A stretch of 35,946 nt of DNA from an uncultured Methylococcaceae bacterium (lineage in GTDB: Bacteria > Pseudomonadota > Gammaproteobacteria > Methylococcales > Methylomonadaceae), in contig CAIYOW010000043.1 in the NCBI GenBank assembly GCA_903927955.1, positions 1-35,946 of the forward strand, given 5' to 3'. The notes beneath the pieces were generated by a model. That model was not told where the DNA came from and ran no database searches. It saw only the letters and a program-made list of their open reading frames with translations. The position numbers and the translations under genes are program-made. This document shows, piece after piece, positions 18,481-27,453 of this stretch. The number at the start of each line of letters is the position of its first letter. Positions within the stretch are counted from its first letter, which is position 1.

Positions 18481-21400
18481 TTATCGGTTGGCCCGTTCGG
18501 ACGATGGAGCAGAGACTAAATTGCCGTAGCGCAGCAATAGGCTGGGCAGCAGCAACAGGTTTAGCACAGTGGACGAAGCCAAACCGCCGATAATAATAGC
18601 CGCCATCGGCCCCATAATTTCCCGCCCTGGATTGTCGCTATTGGCGGCAATAGGCAACATAGCCAGCGCGGTGACCAAGGCCGTCATCAAAATGGATGGC
18701 AGCCGCTCTTGGGCACCTTGGGTGGCGGTTGCCAAATTCCAAGGCAAATTTTCAATTTCCAATAAATGCCGGTAATGTGACAATAACATAATGCTGTTGC
18801 GTACGGTGATGCCGAACAGGGTGACAAAACCCACCACAGAGCCGACCGACAGGCTGGCATTAGTCAGCCATACCGCCAACACCCCGCCTAACAAAGCAAA
18901 CGGCAAATTTGCCAAGGTCAGCAGCATAATGCGCAGGTTACCGATAGCCATGTAAATCAGCATCAGCACACCGGCACCCGCCAATAAGGACTGTATGATG
19001 AGTTTGTCGCGGGCCTCGGCTTGTTCAATCGCTGCACCGGTATACTCGGGATAACTGTCCGCCGTAAATATGATCTGTTTGGCAACCTGATGCTTCAGCG
19101 TCTGCATGAATTCATCCAAATCTTGATCGGCTGCCACATTGCAGGTGATGGTTTGCAGCCGTTGTGCGCCTTGGTGCAGTATATTGTAGCGTCCGGCCCC
19201 ATAGTGGATGTCCGCCACTTGCCCCAGTTTGATCAGACCGCCATTGGCTAAGCGGATGGGCAGTTGGGCGATGGTTTCGGCTTGGCTTTTGAGTTCGGGC
19301 GGTAGGGTGACGGCAATGTCGAAAACTTTATTGCCTTGCAGGTTTTTACCGACAATGTGGGTTTCGTAAGCTGTTTGTAAGGCAGCCGTGACTTGCCCCG
19401 GCGAGACTCCCCAGAGTGCCAACTGGTCATAATTTAGGCCAATTTGCACTAATGGCGTGGTCGGCTGCGAGCGTATTTGTACATCTTGCGCACCTATCAA
19501 ATCCCGCATAATAGCGGCAACTTGTTGGGCTTTTTGGTCAAGCTCGGTCAAGTCATTGCCATAAATATTGACCACTACGGCGGCAGTGTAACCGGCAATG
19601 GTTTCATCGATGCGCTCAGTCAGGAAGGTGTTGACTTCAAAAGTAATGCCGGGAAATTCGGCCAGCACAGCGCGGATTTGGTCTTTTACGGCTTGTTGGC
19701 GCTTGCCTGGCAAAGGCTTAAGCCGCACCTCGTATTCACTGTAATGACTGCCATAGGTATCCGCACCCCGTTCGGCCCGCCCCGCCCATTGCGAAACCGA
19801 TTCCACGCCGTTAATTTCCATGACTTGCCCGGTGATCTTATTGCCGATGCGCAACGACTCTTGTAAAGAAGTGCCGGGCAAATTACTGGTGTGTATCATG
19901 TAATGGCCTTCCCGCAAGTCCGACAAAAACTGGGTGTTCAGATAGCCAAAACTACTGATACCCGCAATACATAACACGGCTATAAACGACAACAGCACGG
20001 TTGAATGCCGGAAACAGCTTTGCAACAGCACGGTATAGCGGGGTTTTAACCAGCGGATCAGTGGCGGCTCTTGGTTGTCTGTGGCTGAGGTGTTGTCCAA
20101 CAATAGCAAACATAAGGCAGGTGTAACCGTCAAGGCCACCAGCAGCGACACTAAAATAGCCAGGATATAAGACAGGCCCAGTGGTGCGAACAACCGACCC
20201 GCCACGCCACCTAAGGTCAACAGCGGCACAAATACCAGGGCCACGATAAAACTGGCATAGACTACCGAACTGCGCACTTCCAGTGAGGCGTTAAAAACCA
20301 CTTGTTGGCGTGGCAAAGGTTGGGGCAGGAAACAGTTTTCGCGTAGACGGCGGAAAATATTTTCAGTGTCAATAATGGCATCGTCAACCACTTCGCCTAG
20401 TGCAATGGTCAGGCCGCCCAGCACCATAATGTTGAGGTTGGCGCCCGTTTCCAACAATACAAGAGCCGCTCCCATCAGTGAAATAGGGATGGCCAGTGCG
20501 GAAATAAACGCAGTACGGATATTGAATAAAAAAAAGCATAACACCAGCAGCACAAACAGGCTGCCTAGCAACAAGTGTTCGCTGAGGTTCTCCACGGAAC
20601 GCTCGATATAATCCGCCGGGCGAAACAAATGGGCGTGGAACTGGATATGGGCACTGTTAAAAATGGGGGTAAATTCCTGCAACACGCTTTCAACTTGTTT
20701 CGATACCGTCAACGTGTTAGCGCCAAACTGACCGATCACCATCATGACAATCCCTGGCTTACCCATAATTTGCGCGGCACTTATGGGCGGTTCTGGGGCA
20801 TAGCGTAGGGTTGCCACTTCGCCTAAGGTGGGGGGGCGCACGTTTTGGCTGGCGGGTGTGTTGACCACCAGTTGGCTGAATTGTTCCGGGGTGGCGGGCA
20901 AATCAGCCACCTGTACGGTGAAGTGCTGGTTACTGTTTTCGATAAATCCGCCGCCCGGGTGGCTAGCGGCTTGTGTGGCGGTGTTGATGATGTCATCCAG
21001 TGACAGGTTAAAACGCCGCAATTGCTGGGGGTCGGCCTGAATTTGCAATTGTGCGGTTTCGCCACCAAACACATTGACATCGGCAACACCCGGCACCGCC
21101 AATAGGCGAGGGCTGATAGTCCAGTCCACCAAGCTGCGTAGCTCCATCAGGCTTTTGCTGTCGGAATTTAGGCCGATGGTCAGCACCGTGGCTGAAGAGG
21201 ATGATAAGGGAATGGCAACCGGTGTCATGCCGGGTGGCAAATGGCTGGCTACCCTAACCAGCCGTTCACTGACCAATTGCCGGTTACGGTAAACGTCGCT
21301 ATTTTCTTGGAAGCTTGCGGTAATGACCGATAAGCCTTGGATTGATTCTGAATGTACCGAATGCAAGCCTACCAAGCCACTGATGGCCGACTCAATTTGC

Positions 21401-21600
21401 TTGGAAACTAATATTTCCACCTGCCCTGGGGATAAGCCGGGTGCTTCGGTTTGGATAATGACACGCTTGGGCGAGAATTCAGGGAAAATATCCAGACCCG
21501 CAGTCGTTAAACGGTAGCTGCCATAGAGCAACACCAATAAGGCAAGCGCTACGACAATCCCCGCATAGCGAATGGAAAAACGGACGAGGATGGACAGCAT
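18481..21600 (-). CDS. HME-type RND efflux pump, CusA/CzcA-like
   Basis: Inner-membrane resistance-nodulation-division transporter of 1039 residues, the proton-driven pump of a three-part efflux complex. The N-terminus (MLSILVRFSIRYAGIVVALA, then GLDIFPEFSPKRV) and the loop QTEAPGLSPGQVEILVSKQI are characteristic of the heavy-metal branch. Transmembrane segment 4 carries the proton-relay signature GGLTIALGEVVDDAIIDTEN (about 395-414) and FRRLREN, typical of this branch. A second large periplasmic half is followed by a C-terminal helix bundle. No membrane-fusion or outer-membrane partner gene lies next to it: upstream is hicA (209-base gap) and downstream the small secreted protein. The start codon lacks a visible ribosome-binding site. 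The metal or other substrate cannot be decided from the sequence. Confidence 0.9.
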   Translation of the reverse strand: MLSILVRFSIRYAGIVVALALLVLLYGSYRLTTAGLDIFPEFSPKRVIIQTEAPGLSPGQVEILVSKQIESAISGLVGLHSVHSESIQGLSVITASFQENSDVYRNRQLVSERLVRVASHLPPGMTPVAIPLSSSSATVLTIGLNSDSKSLMELRSLVDWTISPRLLAVPGVADVNVFGGETAQLQIQADPQQLRRFNLSLDDIINTATQAASHPGGGFIENSNQHFTVQVADLPATPEQFSQLVVNTPASQNVRPPTLGEVATLRYAPEPPISAAQIMGKPGIVMMVIGQFGANTLTVSKQVESVLQEFTPIFNSAHIQFHAHLFRPADYIERSVENLSEHLLLGSLFVLLVLCFFLFNIRTAFISALAIPISLMGAALVLLETGANLNIMVLGGLTIALGEVVDDAIIDTENIFRRLRENCFLPQPLPRQQVVFNASLEVRSSVVYASFIVALVFVPLLTLGGVAGRLFAPLGLSYILAILVSLLVALTVTPALCLLLLDNTSATDNQEPPLIRWLKPRYTVLLQSCFRHSTVLLSFIAVLCIAGISSFGYLNTQFLSDLREGHYMIHTSNLPGTSLQESLRIGNKITGQVMEINGVESVSQWAGRAERGADTYGSHYSEYEVRLKPLPGKRQQAVKDQIRAVLAEFPGITFEVNTFLTERIDETIAGYTAAVVVNIYGNDLTELDQKAQQVAAIMRDLIGAQDVQIRSQPTTPLVQIGLNYDQLALWGVSPGQVTAALQTAYETHIVGKNLQGNKVFDIAVTLPPELKSQAETIAQLPIRLANGGLIKLGQVADIHYGAGRYNILHQGAQRLQTITCNVAADQDLDEFMQTLKHQVAKQIIFTADSYPEYTGAAIEQAEARDKLIIQSLLAGAGVLMLIYMAIGNLRIMLLTLANLPFALLGGVLAVWLTNASLSVGSVVGFVTLFGITVRNSIMLLSHYRHLLEIENLPWNLATATQGAQERLPSILMTALVTALAMLPIAANSDNPGREIMGPMAAIIIGGLASSTVLNLLLLPSLLLRYGNLVSAPSSERANR

Positions 21601-21809
21601 GAAGATTAGATATTAAGCAATGACGGGCTGAATATAGCATTACGGACAGGGGCGACCCGCATGATTGGCTATAGCGGTTGCTTACCTGTGAAAACTAAAA
21701 ACTTTGCCAGCCTGAATGGCGAGTAGTTCCTCGAAAGCCAAGTAGCCGAACCCTGATAAAAAACACAACTCAATGATAAAAAAATAATTCCTGTTTTTTA
21801 GCCAATTTA

Positions 21810-22016
21810 TCAAAAATCACGTTCCGTTAAGCCAGCATCTTTGAGCAATTTGCTCAAAGTTCCAATTTTTAAATCTTGATTACCATGAACGGGTACTGTC
21901 AAAATTTCAGTTTTGCTGGGATGAGTATAAATATGATGACTACCGCGAATCCGTTGCAACTGCCAGCCTTGTAAATGCAACAATTTACAAAAAGACTTGC
22001 TAGAAATGGACTTCAT
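21810..22016 (-). CDS. hicA: HicA-type mRNA interferase toxin
   Basis: Small basic protein of 68 residues with the HicA double-stranded-RNA-binding-like fold: KSFCKLLHLQGWQLQRIRGS, then HHIYTHP with the catalytic histidine, and the C-terminal LKIGTLSKLLKDAGLT. HicA toxins cut mRNA when their HicB antitoxin is lost. Its ATG overlaps the hicB stop in an ATGA, so translation follows that of the antitoxin. It is the last gene of the long leftward run that begins with fhcB. All key features are intact, so the toxin is probably functional. Confidence 0.93.
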   Translation of the reverse strand: MKSISSKSFCKLLHLQGWQLQRIRGSHHIYTHPSKTEILTVPVHGNQDLKIGTLSKLLKDAGLTERDF

Positions 22017-22216
22017 AATTCAATTTCGGCAATTTGTATTTGATTATTGCCCTTGATTCGCAGGGAAGCAACTTCTAACCAACCTTCCGCCGCCTCTTTT
22101 ATATTAAATAGTGTTTCCTCAAATGTTTCACCTTCTGAAACACAGCCAGCAAAAGCAGGGATTTCAGCCCAAAAACCACCTTCTTCGGCGGGGTGAACCA
22201 CAACCTGTAACTTCAT
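22013..22216 (-). CDS. hicB: HicB-type antitoxin (short form)
   Basis: Antitoxin of 67 residues with the degenerate RNase H fold of HicB: VVVHPAEEGGFWAEIPAFAG, then CVSEGETFEETLFNIKEAAE. It stops shortly after this domain, so it belongs to the short HicB type with no separate helix-turn-helix or ribbon-helix-helix DNA-binding domain; autoregulation through its own promoter is therefore doubtful. Its ATG overlaps the fhcC stop in ATGA, which couples it to the C1 operon. Antitoxin-before-toxin is the less frequent gene order in many described hicAB loci. Confidence 0.92.
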   Translation of the reverse strand: MKLQVVVHPAEEGGFWAEIPAFAGCVSEGETFEETLFNIKEAAEGWLEVASLRIKGNNQIQIAEIEL

Positions 22217-23034
22217 AGTTGCTCCAACCTTACCAAAATCTCACCGCGCCCCATTTCTGCCATATCCCCAGCATAACGCCGTACCCGGTTAAATACAGCG
22301 GCATGGTCTGCAAATTTTGAATGCAATGGTGCGAAAGCTTTGAATAATAGCGGCAAAAAGGCCAAAGTGTGCGTTCCGCAATCATTGAAGCTGGCTGATA
22401 ATGGCGGTGTGTGCCACAGCAATAAGGTGCCACGGTGCATGGCATAGCCCGTATAACGCCCTGTTTGTCCCATCACGGCAATCGTCCCTGCAATCATACG
22501 GGAGCCGCAGTAATCCCCGGTATTGCCTTCAATCAAAATGGTGCCGCGCCTTAAACAATCACCGGCACGTTCGCCAGCGTTGCCTTTGACCAAGATCAGC
22601 CCGCCTTTCATGCCCATTTTGTTGCCGGGCAAGGGGCCGCCTAAAAAATCGCCGGTGTTGCCCGCGATTTCCAGATAGCCTTTTTTCATTTCGCAACCGG
22701 CGTACAAACCGGCATTGCCGGTGACAGTTATGGTCCCCGCCGTCATGCCTATTGCCAGATAGGCACCGGCGTCGCCTTCCACGGAAATGCTGCCACCAGC
22801 CAAGTCTTTGCCGATGAAGTCCAGTTTCTCAAAACTGTTTTTGATGATGATATGCTGTGCATCTGAACCAGAAATAGTGAACAATTCATCGGCACGCAGC
22901 TTGCGGTTGCCGCTTTGCAATTCAATAGCGGCAATTTGGTCGGGGTCTTTTCCCTGTAGCTGGTGGCAGACCAACGGGGACATATCAACGCGCTGGGCGG
23001 GGCGGGTTTTTAAGGTGAAAGTTAGTGCGCTCAT
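22213..23034 (-). CDS. fhcC: Formyltransferase/hydrolase complex subunit C
   Basis: Subunit C of the Fhc complex, which converts formyl-tetrahydromethanopterin to formate in methylotrophs. It has 273 residues and resembles archaeal FwdC/FmdC. The central part is a right-handed beta-helix of repeating turns rich in G-x-x-x-G, for example GDLGG-like units GNAGLYAGCEMKKGYLEI, GNTGDFLGGPLPGNKMGMK, GNAGERAGDCLRRGTILI and GNTGDYCGSRMIAGTIAV. It starts inside the fhcD stop (ATGA overlap at 23034-23031) and its own stop overlaps the hicB start in the same way. Expected to act with fhcA, fhcB and fhcD in the cytoplasm. Confidence 0.96.
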   Translation of the reverse strand: MSALTFTLKTRPAQRVDMSPLVCHQLQGKDPDQIAAIELQSGNRKLRADELFTISGSDAQHIIIKNSFEKLDFIGKDLAGGSISVEGDAGAYLAIGMTAGTITVTGNAGLYAGCEMKKGYLEIAGNTGDFLGGPLPGNKMGMKGGLILVKGNAGERAGDCLRRGTILIEGNTGDYCGSRMIAGTIAVMGQTGRYTGYAMHRGTLLLWHTPPLSASFNDCGTHTLAFLPLLFKAFAPLHSKFADHAAVFNRVRRYAGDMAEMGRGEILVRLEQL

Positions 23035-23927
23035 GCCATAATCTCCTGTAAATGAAAGTGGAACGGCCCCAGTTTACCGCCGTAATTGCCCGCGCTGATG
23101 CGCTTGATGCCCGCCTCAGCACCCAAATCGCAAATCGCCTGAATGCCCACGCGCATCGCTTGGTCAATGTCTTCTTTGCTTAAACCATCAATGACAATTT
23201 CCATCACTGACTCAATTTCCGGCGACAAATCAGTGGCGGTCATTCCTTTTAAGGTTGGGCAGAAGGCATCATTAGTTGAGGCGTTCAATGTTTTGTATTT
23301 GGAACCCACCTTAGAACCGGAACGCACCACCCCGCCAGGGAACGGCATAATCACATTAGGGATTTTCCGCATGGCATCAATAGCCGCTTCGCAAGCAGCC
23401 AATGCTTGCGGTTGCGATTCCGCCAACACCAGAAAATTACCACCGCCGACTGCATCGACTTGCCCAGTGGTTGCTTCCGTCAAAAACTCACCATCCATAA
23501 CCGGAATCCGCCAGTAACGTTTGCCGTCGATCACTTTGGCAATTTGGAAGCCGTCGCCAAAATAGCGCAAGTTTTTACCTAAAGGGATTTTAATATCGCT
23601 GTAAATACCGGCAAACAGTGCCGAGGTCGGCGAAGTCAGCACACATTGCCCGGCACGGGTTTCCAATTGCTTGGCCAGCCCTTTGCCGCCCATAGCAAAA
23701 ATCAACACCGCAACCCCAGGCCGCCCGTCCGGTGTTTGCTCAGGGCTTAATGTCCGTTCAATACCGGCCTCACAGCCACAAGCGATAACCGAAGTGGCAA
23801 AGCCCGTCATCGCTTGTGCGGCAATCAGCGCCCATTTTTCATTGTGCGCCGTGATAATGGCACGGGTCGCCTTCATCGGAAAAGCTTCCGCAAAGGTTGC
23901 GTCGATAGTTACACCGTTAATAATCAT
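23031..23927 (-). CDS. fhcD: Formylmethanofuran:H4MPT formyltransferase, FhcD
   Basis: Formyltransferase subunit (Ftr/FhcD) of the Fhc complex; it moves the formyl group from tetrahydromethanopterin to the methanofuran-like carrier for hydrolysis to formate. Length 298 residues is normal. It begins MIINGVTIDATFAEAFPMKA and includes ATSVIACGCEAGIE, TPDGRPGVAVLIFAMGGKGL and IPLGKNLRYFGDGFQIAKV. The ATG at 23927 is chosen because this matches the family N-terminus; the longer open frame upstream adds unrelated residues. It is preceded by a 151-base stretch containing the severed end of the TOPRIM-like gene, so it is separated from fhcA by about 1.8 kb of non-fhc sequence. Confidence 0.96.
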   Translation of the reverse strand: MIINGVTIDATFAEAFPMKATRAIITAHNEKWALIAAQAMTGFATSVIACGCEAGIERTLSPEQTPDGRPGVAVLIFAMGGKGLAKQLETRAGQCVLTSPTSALFAGIYSDIKIPLGKNLRYFGDGFQIAKVIDGKRYWRIPVMDGEFLTEATTGQVDAVGGGNFLVLAESQPQALAACEAAIDAMRKIPNVIMPFPGGVVRSGSKVGSKYKTLNASTNDAFCPTLKGMTATDLSPEIESVMEIVIDGLSKEDIDQAMRVGIQAICDLGAEAGIKRISAGNYGGKLGPFHFHLQEIMA

Positions 23928-23961
23928 GGTTGCTCTCTTATTGAAATAGTTTAAATTCTGA

Positions 23962-24627
23962 TTACGCAAACAGTAGGGTTAGCCATCGTGCAAAAGTTTT
24001 GGCAAGTTCATGGTCAGGATTCAAGGCTCTTGCCGTTATCGCTTTGCCTAACGGCATGCCCGGTTCATCTTGCCAAGCTCAAAACGTATGGATGACAGCT
24101 TTAGTTTTGTGTGTTTCGCTAAAGGTGGTGTATTGGCTGTTTTTGGCATCATTGACACATTTTTCAGCAAAACTAAGTGCTGCGGGGGCTGCCAATTTTA
24201 TACAGAAATCTTCCAGCATCCCATCCAGTTGATTGTTGGGCATCAGCCAAATGCCTATTCGGGCAAATTTTTTCGTTGCATGTTCTGAAGCGGGGATAAT
24301 AGTGCCTAATTGCTGAGGTACTTTTGGAATGGTTATGCCATCTTTTTGTAGCCTGTTTGTAACAGCTTGCCATTTTGCAGTTAAATTAGGGTTATCTGCG
24401 TCAATTACAATACCGATAATTTCTTGTTCAGACCGTTTAAGTAGCGACGATAGTCTTTTTAATGCCTTTTCATCAGAACCGCATTCGTATAAACCAAATA
24501 AATCTTCAGAAAGATTGTGATGCTTACAAATTGCTGAAATAACGTGACAATCATTGATGCCTTCGGTGAGCAGGACTTTAGGGCCCTCATGCTTAAAAGC
24601 CATAGACGGGCTACCGGACTTCGACAT
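23962..24627 (-). pseudogene. TOPRIM-like DUF3226-type protein, interrupted by in-frame TGA
   Basis: Partner of the upstream ATPase. The uninterrupted part (24627-24079) gives 182 residues with a TOPRIM-like core: LLTEGINDCHVISAIC (acidic Glu) and GIVIDADNPN (Asp-x-Asp), followed by SEHATKKFARIGIWLMPNNQ. After HTF comes a TGA at 24081-24079, and the same frame continues for 38 codons, reading AWQDEPGMPLGKAITARALN and on to ARWLTLLFA before TAA at 23964-23962. This tail looks like the normal end of DUF3226-type proteins, so the gene is a 221-residue ORF with a nonsense codon. The start is uncertain: ATG at 24627 overlaps the ATPase by 17 bases, while ATG at 24603 lies 7 bases after its stop. 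It may be an inactive allele, a truncated active protein, or a sequencing error. Confidence 0.75.
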
Positions 24628-25717
24628 CAGTTTCTAGGGAATCCGCAAGAGCTTCAATATCATATTCCTCAGCAAAAATACTTTGATTACGGTTGTACAA
24701 TCTGAAAAAAGCCCCAGTTTGCGGGTATTGAGTCCAAACTTTGCCAAATCCGGCTATGCAATCACGGCTATGCGTGGTACAAAACACTTGTACATCAAGT
24801 GTTTCTGCCAATCGAAATAAAACTTCCCAGACAGATTGCTGTACAGTCCAGTGTAAGCCGTTTTCAAACTCATCAATCAACAACACCCCGCCTTTGGCAT
24901 TGACCAAGGCAAGGATTATGTGGAATACACGGGTTACGCCATCACCTAGGCTTTTGAGTGGTAAACGCTCATTTTGGTTGGCTAGTTTAACCACGGGCAC
25001 ACGCTCCCTTCTGTCACCGACAACAAATGCGAGACCTACTATAGATTTTTCAACGAACTTGAGCGATTCAAGCACATCTTTTTCCGGTTCTTGTAAGCTA
25101 ATGGCATCCCATAATTCAGCCGCTTTTGTATCGGTAAGACCTTGTGTCGAGACAAACAAGCAAGGTTTACTTGGTAGTTCTATTTTAAAGCTATTTCGTG
25201 CCGTTATTGGAAGAAAACCGCGCTCTTCAGAAAAATACCTTTGGGTTACATTATTTTTTTCAGATATAACAAATATGTCAACGTCGTCAAAATAGCTAGT
25301 ATTAGAATTTTGCAGCTCTTCTGGCTCTATTTTTCGTATGTTTTTTTTATCAATAGATTCTTCAACTATAAATGCCGCCGTTTTAACAGTTAAAGGAGCT
25401 TCATTTTCTTTAATGGCAATCGTAAAACCCGGGCTAGTCAAATCAGGTATTTTGTGCCCTTTAAAAAAATGCCTGACAGGATTCGAGCTAAGCAAATTTG
25501 GATAGTTCCGAGAATCCGAGCCATAGTTTTCTTGCCGCGCTATGATAATATCTTCAATAGCACTTAGCGAAGCATTGGAAACATAAAGCCAAACCGCTTC
25601 CAAAAACGCGCTTTTGCCCGCATTATTCCGGCCCACAATCAGGTTGACCCTGCCCAACCGCTTGATCGTGAGTGTGTCGAAAAGCCGGAAGTTTTCAATA
25701 TATAATGAAGGCAGCAT
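24611..25717 (-). CDS. AAA/ABC-type ATPase of an OLD/PARIS-like pair
   Basis: ATPase of 368 residues with the SMC/ABC-like fold of the AAA_15/AAA_21 group. It begins LPSLYIENFRLFDTLTIKRL and has Walker A GRNNAGKS (29-36), a signature-like SLGDG (256-260), Walker B GVLLIDEFENGLH (277-289) and an H-loop TTHSRD (His316). Such ATPases paired with a TOPRIM-like protein are known in anti-phage systems such as PARIS (AriA/AriB) and resemble OLD nucleases cut in two; a defence role here is inference. The ATG is preceded by AAGGA. It sits 37 bases after fhcA and before fhcD, on the same strand, splitting the fhc operon. By eye its sequence is more AT-rich than fhcA and fhcD, suggesting later acquisition. 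Confidence 0.85.
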   Translation of the reverse strand: MLPSLYIENFRLFDTLTIKRLGRVNLIVGRNNAGKSAFLEAVWLYVSNASLSAIEDIIIARQENYGSDSRNYPNLLSSNPVRHFFKGHKIPDLTSPGFTIAIKENEAPLTVKTAAFIVEESIDKKNIRKIEPEELQNSNTSYFDDVDIFVISEKNNVTQRYFSEERGFLPITARNSFKIELPSKPCLFVSTQGLTDTKAAELWDAISLQEPEKDVLESLKFVEKSIVGLAFVVGDRRERVPVVKLANQNERLPLKSLGDGVTRVFHIILALVNAKGGVLLIDEFENGLHWTVQQSVWEVLFRLAETLDVQVFCTTHSRDCIAGFGKVWTQYPQTGAFFRLYNRNQSIFAEEYDIEALADSLETDVEVR

Positions 25718-25754
25718 CAAGTTTCCTTAAGTGATAACCACTGCAATAACTGGC

Positions 25755-27407
25755 TTATACCGTCGGATGCACAGTCACACTACCCCGCCCATCTTCAGTA
25801 ATCTCATCATCACTGATCTTAAAATTGTCCATTTTCATAGTCAGGTAACGGTCAAAATAGTCTTTTAAGCCTTTTTCCACCGACGGGTCAAAATCCGGTT
25901 TTACCGTATGGGTGGTGCCCCATTTGGTGGCGACAATGTTGCCATCCACCACCACCAACTCACCGTCTTTAAACACATAATCCGGTTTTTCAAACATGTG
26001 TTCACGGTTGGGGTTATCCGTATAAACAGTAATGTCCGCCCAATTGCCCGCCGCCAAACCGCCACGGTCTTTCAGGCCAATCAATCTGGCGGCACCGGCA
26101 CGGGTCATAATGGCAATTTCCTGCAAACTGTACTCGCGGTCTATGGAAGCGAGCGTGGTCATTTTTTGTGCTTCAGGATGGATGGTCGCCAACATATCAT
26201 TGCGGAACGACTTGTCCATCAGCAACCGGATCAAATGTGGGTAGCTGGTGAAGGGTGCGCCGTTGGGATGGTCAGTGGTCAAGAAAATGCGCCACGGGTC
26301 ATCAACCAGCAAGAAAGTTTCCAAGCCGATGGCCCATTGCAAGGCATTGACAAAATTCTGGTCGCGATATTTGAACGGCACCACCCCACACCCCGCATCA
26401 CATTCAATATCCATAGTCACCCATTTATTAGGGCTGGCATGTTTATGGTTGGCGTGTTGGCGCATACTATCGCCGGATGCCGTCACCGTTTGTCCAAATA
26501 AGATTTGCCCGACATCAATAGTGATGTTCTTATTTTTATTGATGGATTCGGCAATTTGTGCAGCACCGGAAGAAAATTTAAAGTCACCTTCTGTGCCATA
26601 GCTATGGAATTGGATATGCGTCAAATGCATAGGCAGGCCACCGATGCCTTGGATAGTGTCCAAGGTAGTTTGCACATTACCCGGCACACCCAAATTGCAG
26701 CCGTGCACATGCAGCGGGTGGCTAACCCCCAGTTGTTTAACCGCCGTTGCCAAAACCTGCAATATATCGCGCGGGGTTACACCGTAATGACAGTTTTGTT
26801 CATCCAAATCAAGCTTGCGTTGGTTGAATTTAAAGGCATTAATGCCGCCGGGATTGACCACTTTTACGCCAATGGCTTGGGCTGAATTGATCGTCCACGC
26901 CACATAATCATTAATCGCCTGTTGGTCTTTTTTGGCGGTGAGCATCCTGAGCAAATAATCATCACTGCCCAGCATCACATAACCGCCTTTATCCAAAATA
27001 GGGATATCCGCCATTTCCATGTGCGCTTGGCGGGCGTTAATGGGTAACAAAGCCGGTTCAAAACCCGCCGTATAACCCATTTCTGCATAACGGTAGCCGG
27101 TCACAAAAGTGCTGGGCATGGCATGACCACAACCGGAACGGCACAGGGCGGTGCGGGCGACCGGGTCGGAACGGTGGTCTTCGGGCAACAAGGTACGGGC
27201 AATATTACCCTTGCCGCCGCCAATATGGGTATGCATGTCAATAGCACCTGACATCACCACCTTGCCGTTAAGATTATATTCTTTATCGGGTGCAGCTTCA
27301 GTAGGGGCATGGATGATACGCCCGTCTTGTATGTAAATGTCCTGCTGTTGACCGGCTATGCCGCTGGCAGGGTCGTACACCGTGCCGCCAGTAAGTTTGA
27401 TTAACAT
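25755..27407 (-). CDS. fhcA: Formyltransferase/hydrolase complex subunit A
   Basis: Hydrolytic subunit of the Fhc complex, 550 residues, an amidohydrolase-superfamily protein related to archaeal FwdA/FmdA. The metal-binding motif DMHTHIGGGKGN is at 57-68 (His59, His61); further metal-site candidates are HVHGCN, LTHIQFHSYG and TTDHPNGAPFTSYPHLIRLL. It should hydrolyse the formylated carrier to formate, the branch point of methylotrophic energy metabolism. The start has GAGGAT seven bases upstream and lies 46 bases after the fhcB stop. Full length and motifs argue that it is functional. Confidence 0.97.
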   Translation of the reverse strand: MLIKLTGGTVYDPASGIAGQQQDIYIQDGRIIHAPTEAAPDKEYNLNGKVVMSGAIDMHTHIGGGKGNIARTLLPEDHRSDPVARTALCRSGCGHAMPSTFVTGYRYAEMGYTAGFEPALLPINARQAHMEMADIPILDKGGYVMLGSDDYLLRMLTAKKDQQAINDYVAWTINSAQAIGVKVVNPGGINAFKFNQRKLDLDEQNCHYGVTPRDILQVLATAVKQLGVSHPLHVHGCNLGVPGNVQTTLDTIQGIGGLPMHLTHIQFHSYGTEGDFKFSSGAAQIAESINKNKNITIDVGQILFGQTVTASGDSMRQHANHKHASPNKWVTMDIECDAGCGVVPFKYRDQNFVNALQWAIGLETFLLVDDPWRIFLTTDHPNGAPFTSYPHLIRLLMDKSFRNDMLATIHPEAQKMTTLASIDREYSLQEIAIMTRAGAARLIGLKDRGGLAAGNWADITVYTDNPNREHMFEKPDYVFKDGELVVVDGNIVATKWGTTHTVKPDFDPSVEKGLKDYFDRYLTMKMDNFKISDDEITEDGRGSVTVHPTV

Positions 27408-27453
27408 AAGTTATCCTCGTAATGCTTTGTGCAAATTGGGCGGGTGGGCGTGG

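Noticed and set aside
21601-21809. Possible end of a membrane-fusion (CusB-like) gene upstream of the RND pump
   Set aside because: All leftward frames are closed or give no recognisable sequence.
22230-22988. Several 60-120-residue open frames antisense to or in other frames of fhcC and fhcD
   Set aside because: Shadow frames of strongly coding genes with no start signals or recognisable motifs.
24079-24081. TGA in the TOPRIM-like gene as a selenocysteine codon
   Set aside because: No stem-loop resembling a SECIS element is evident just after the codon, the residue is not at an active site, and no selenoprotein is known to me in this family; a nonsense mutation is simpler.
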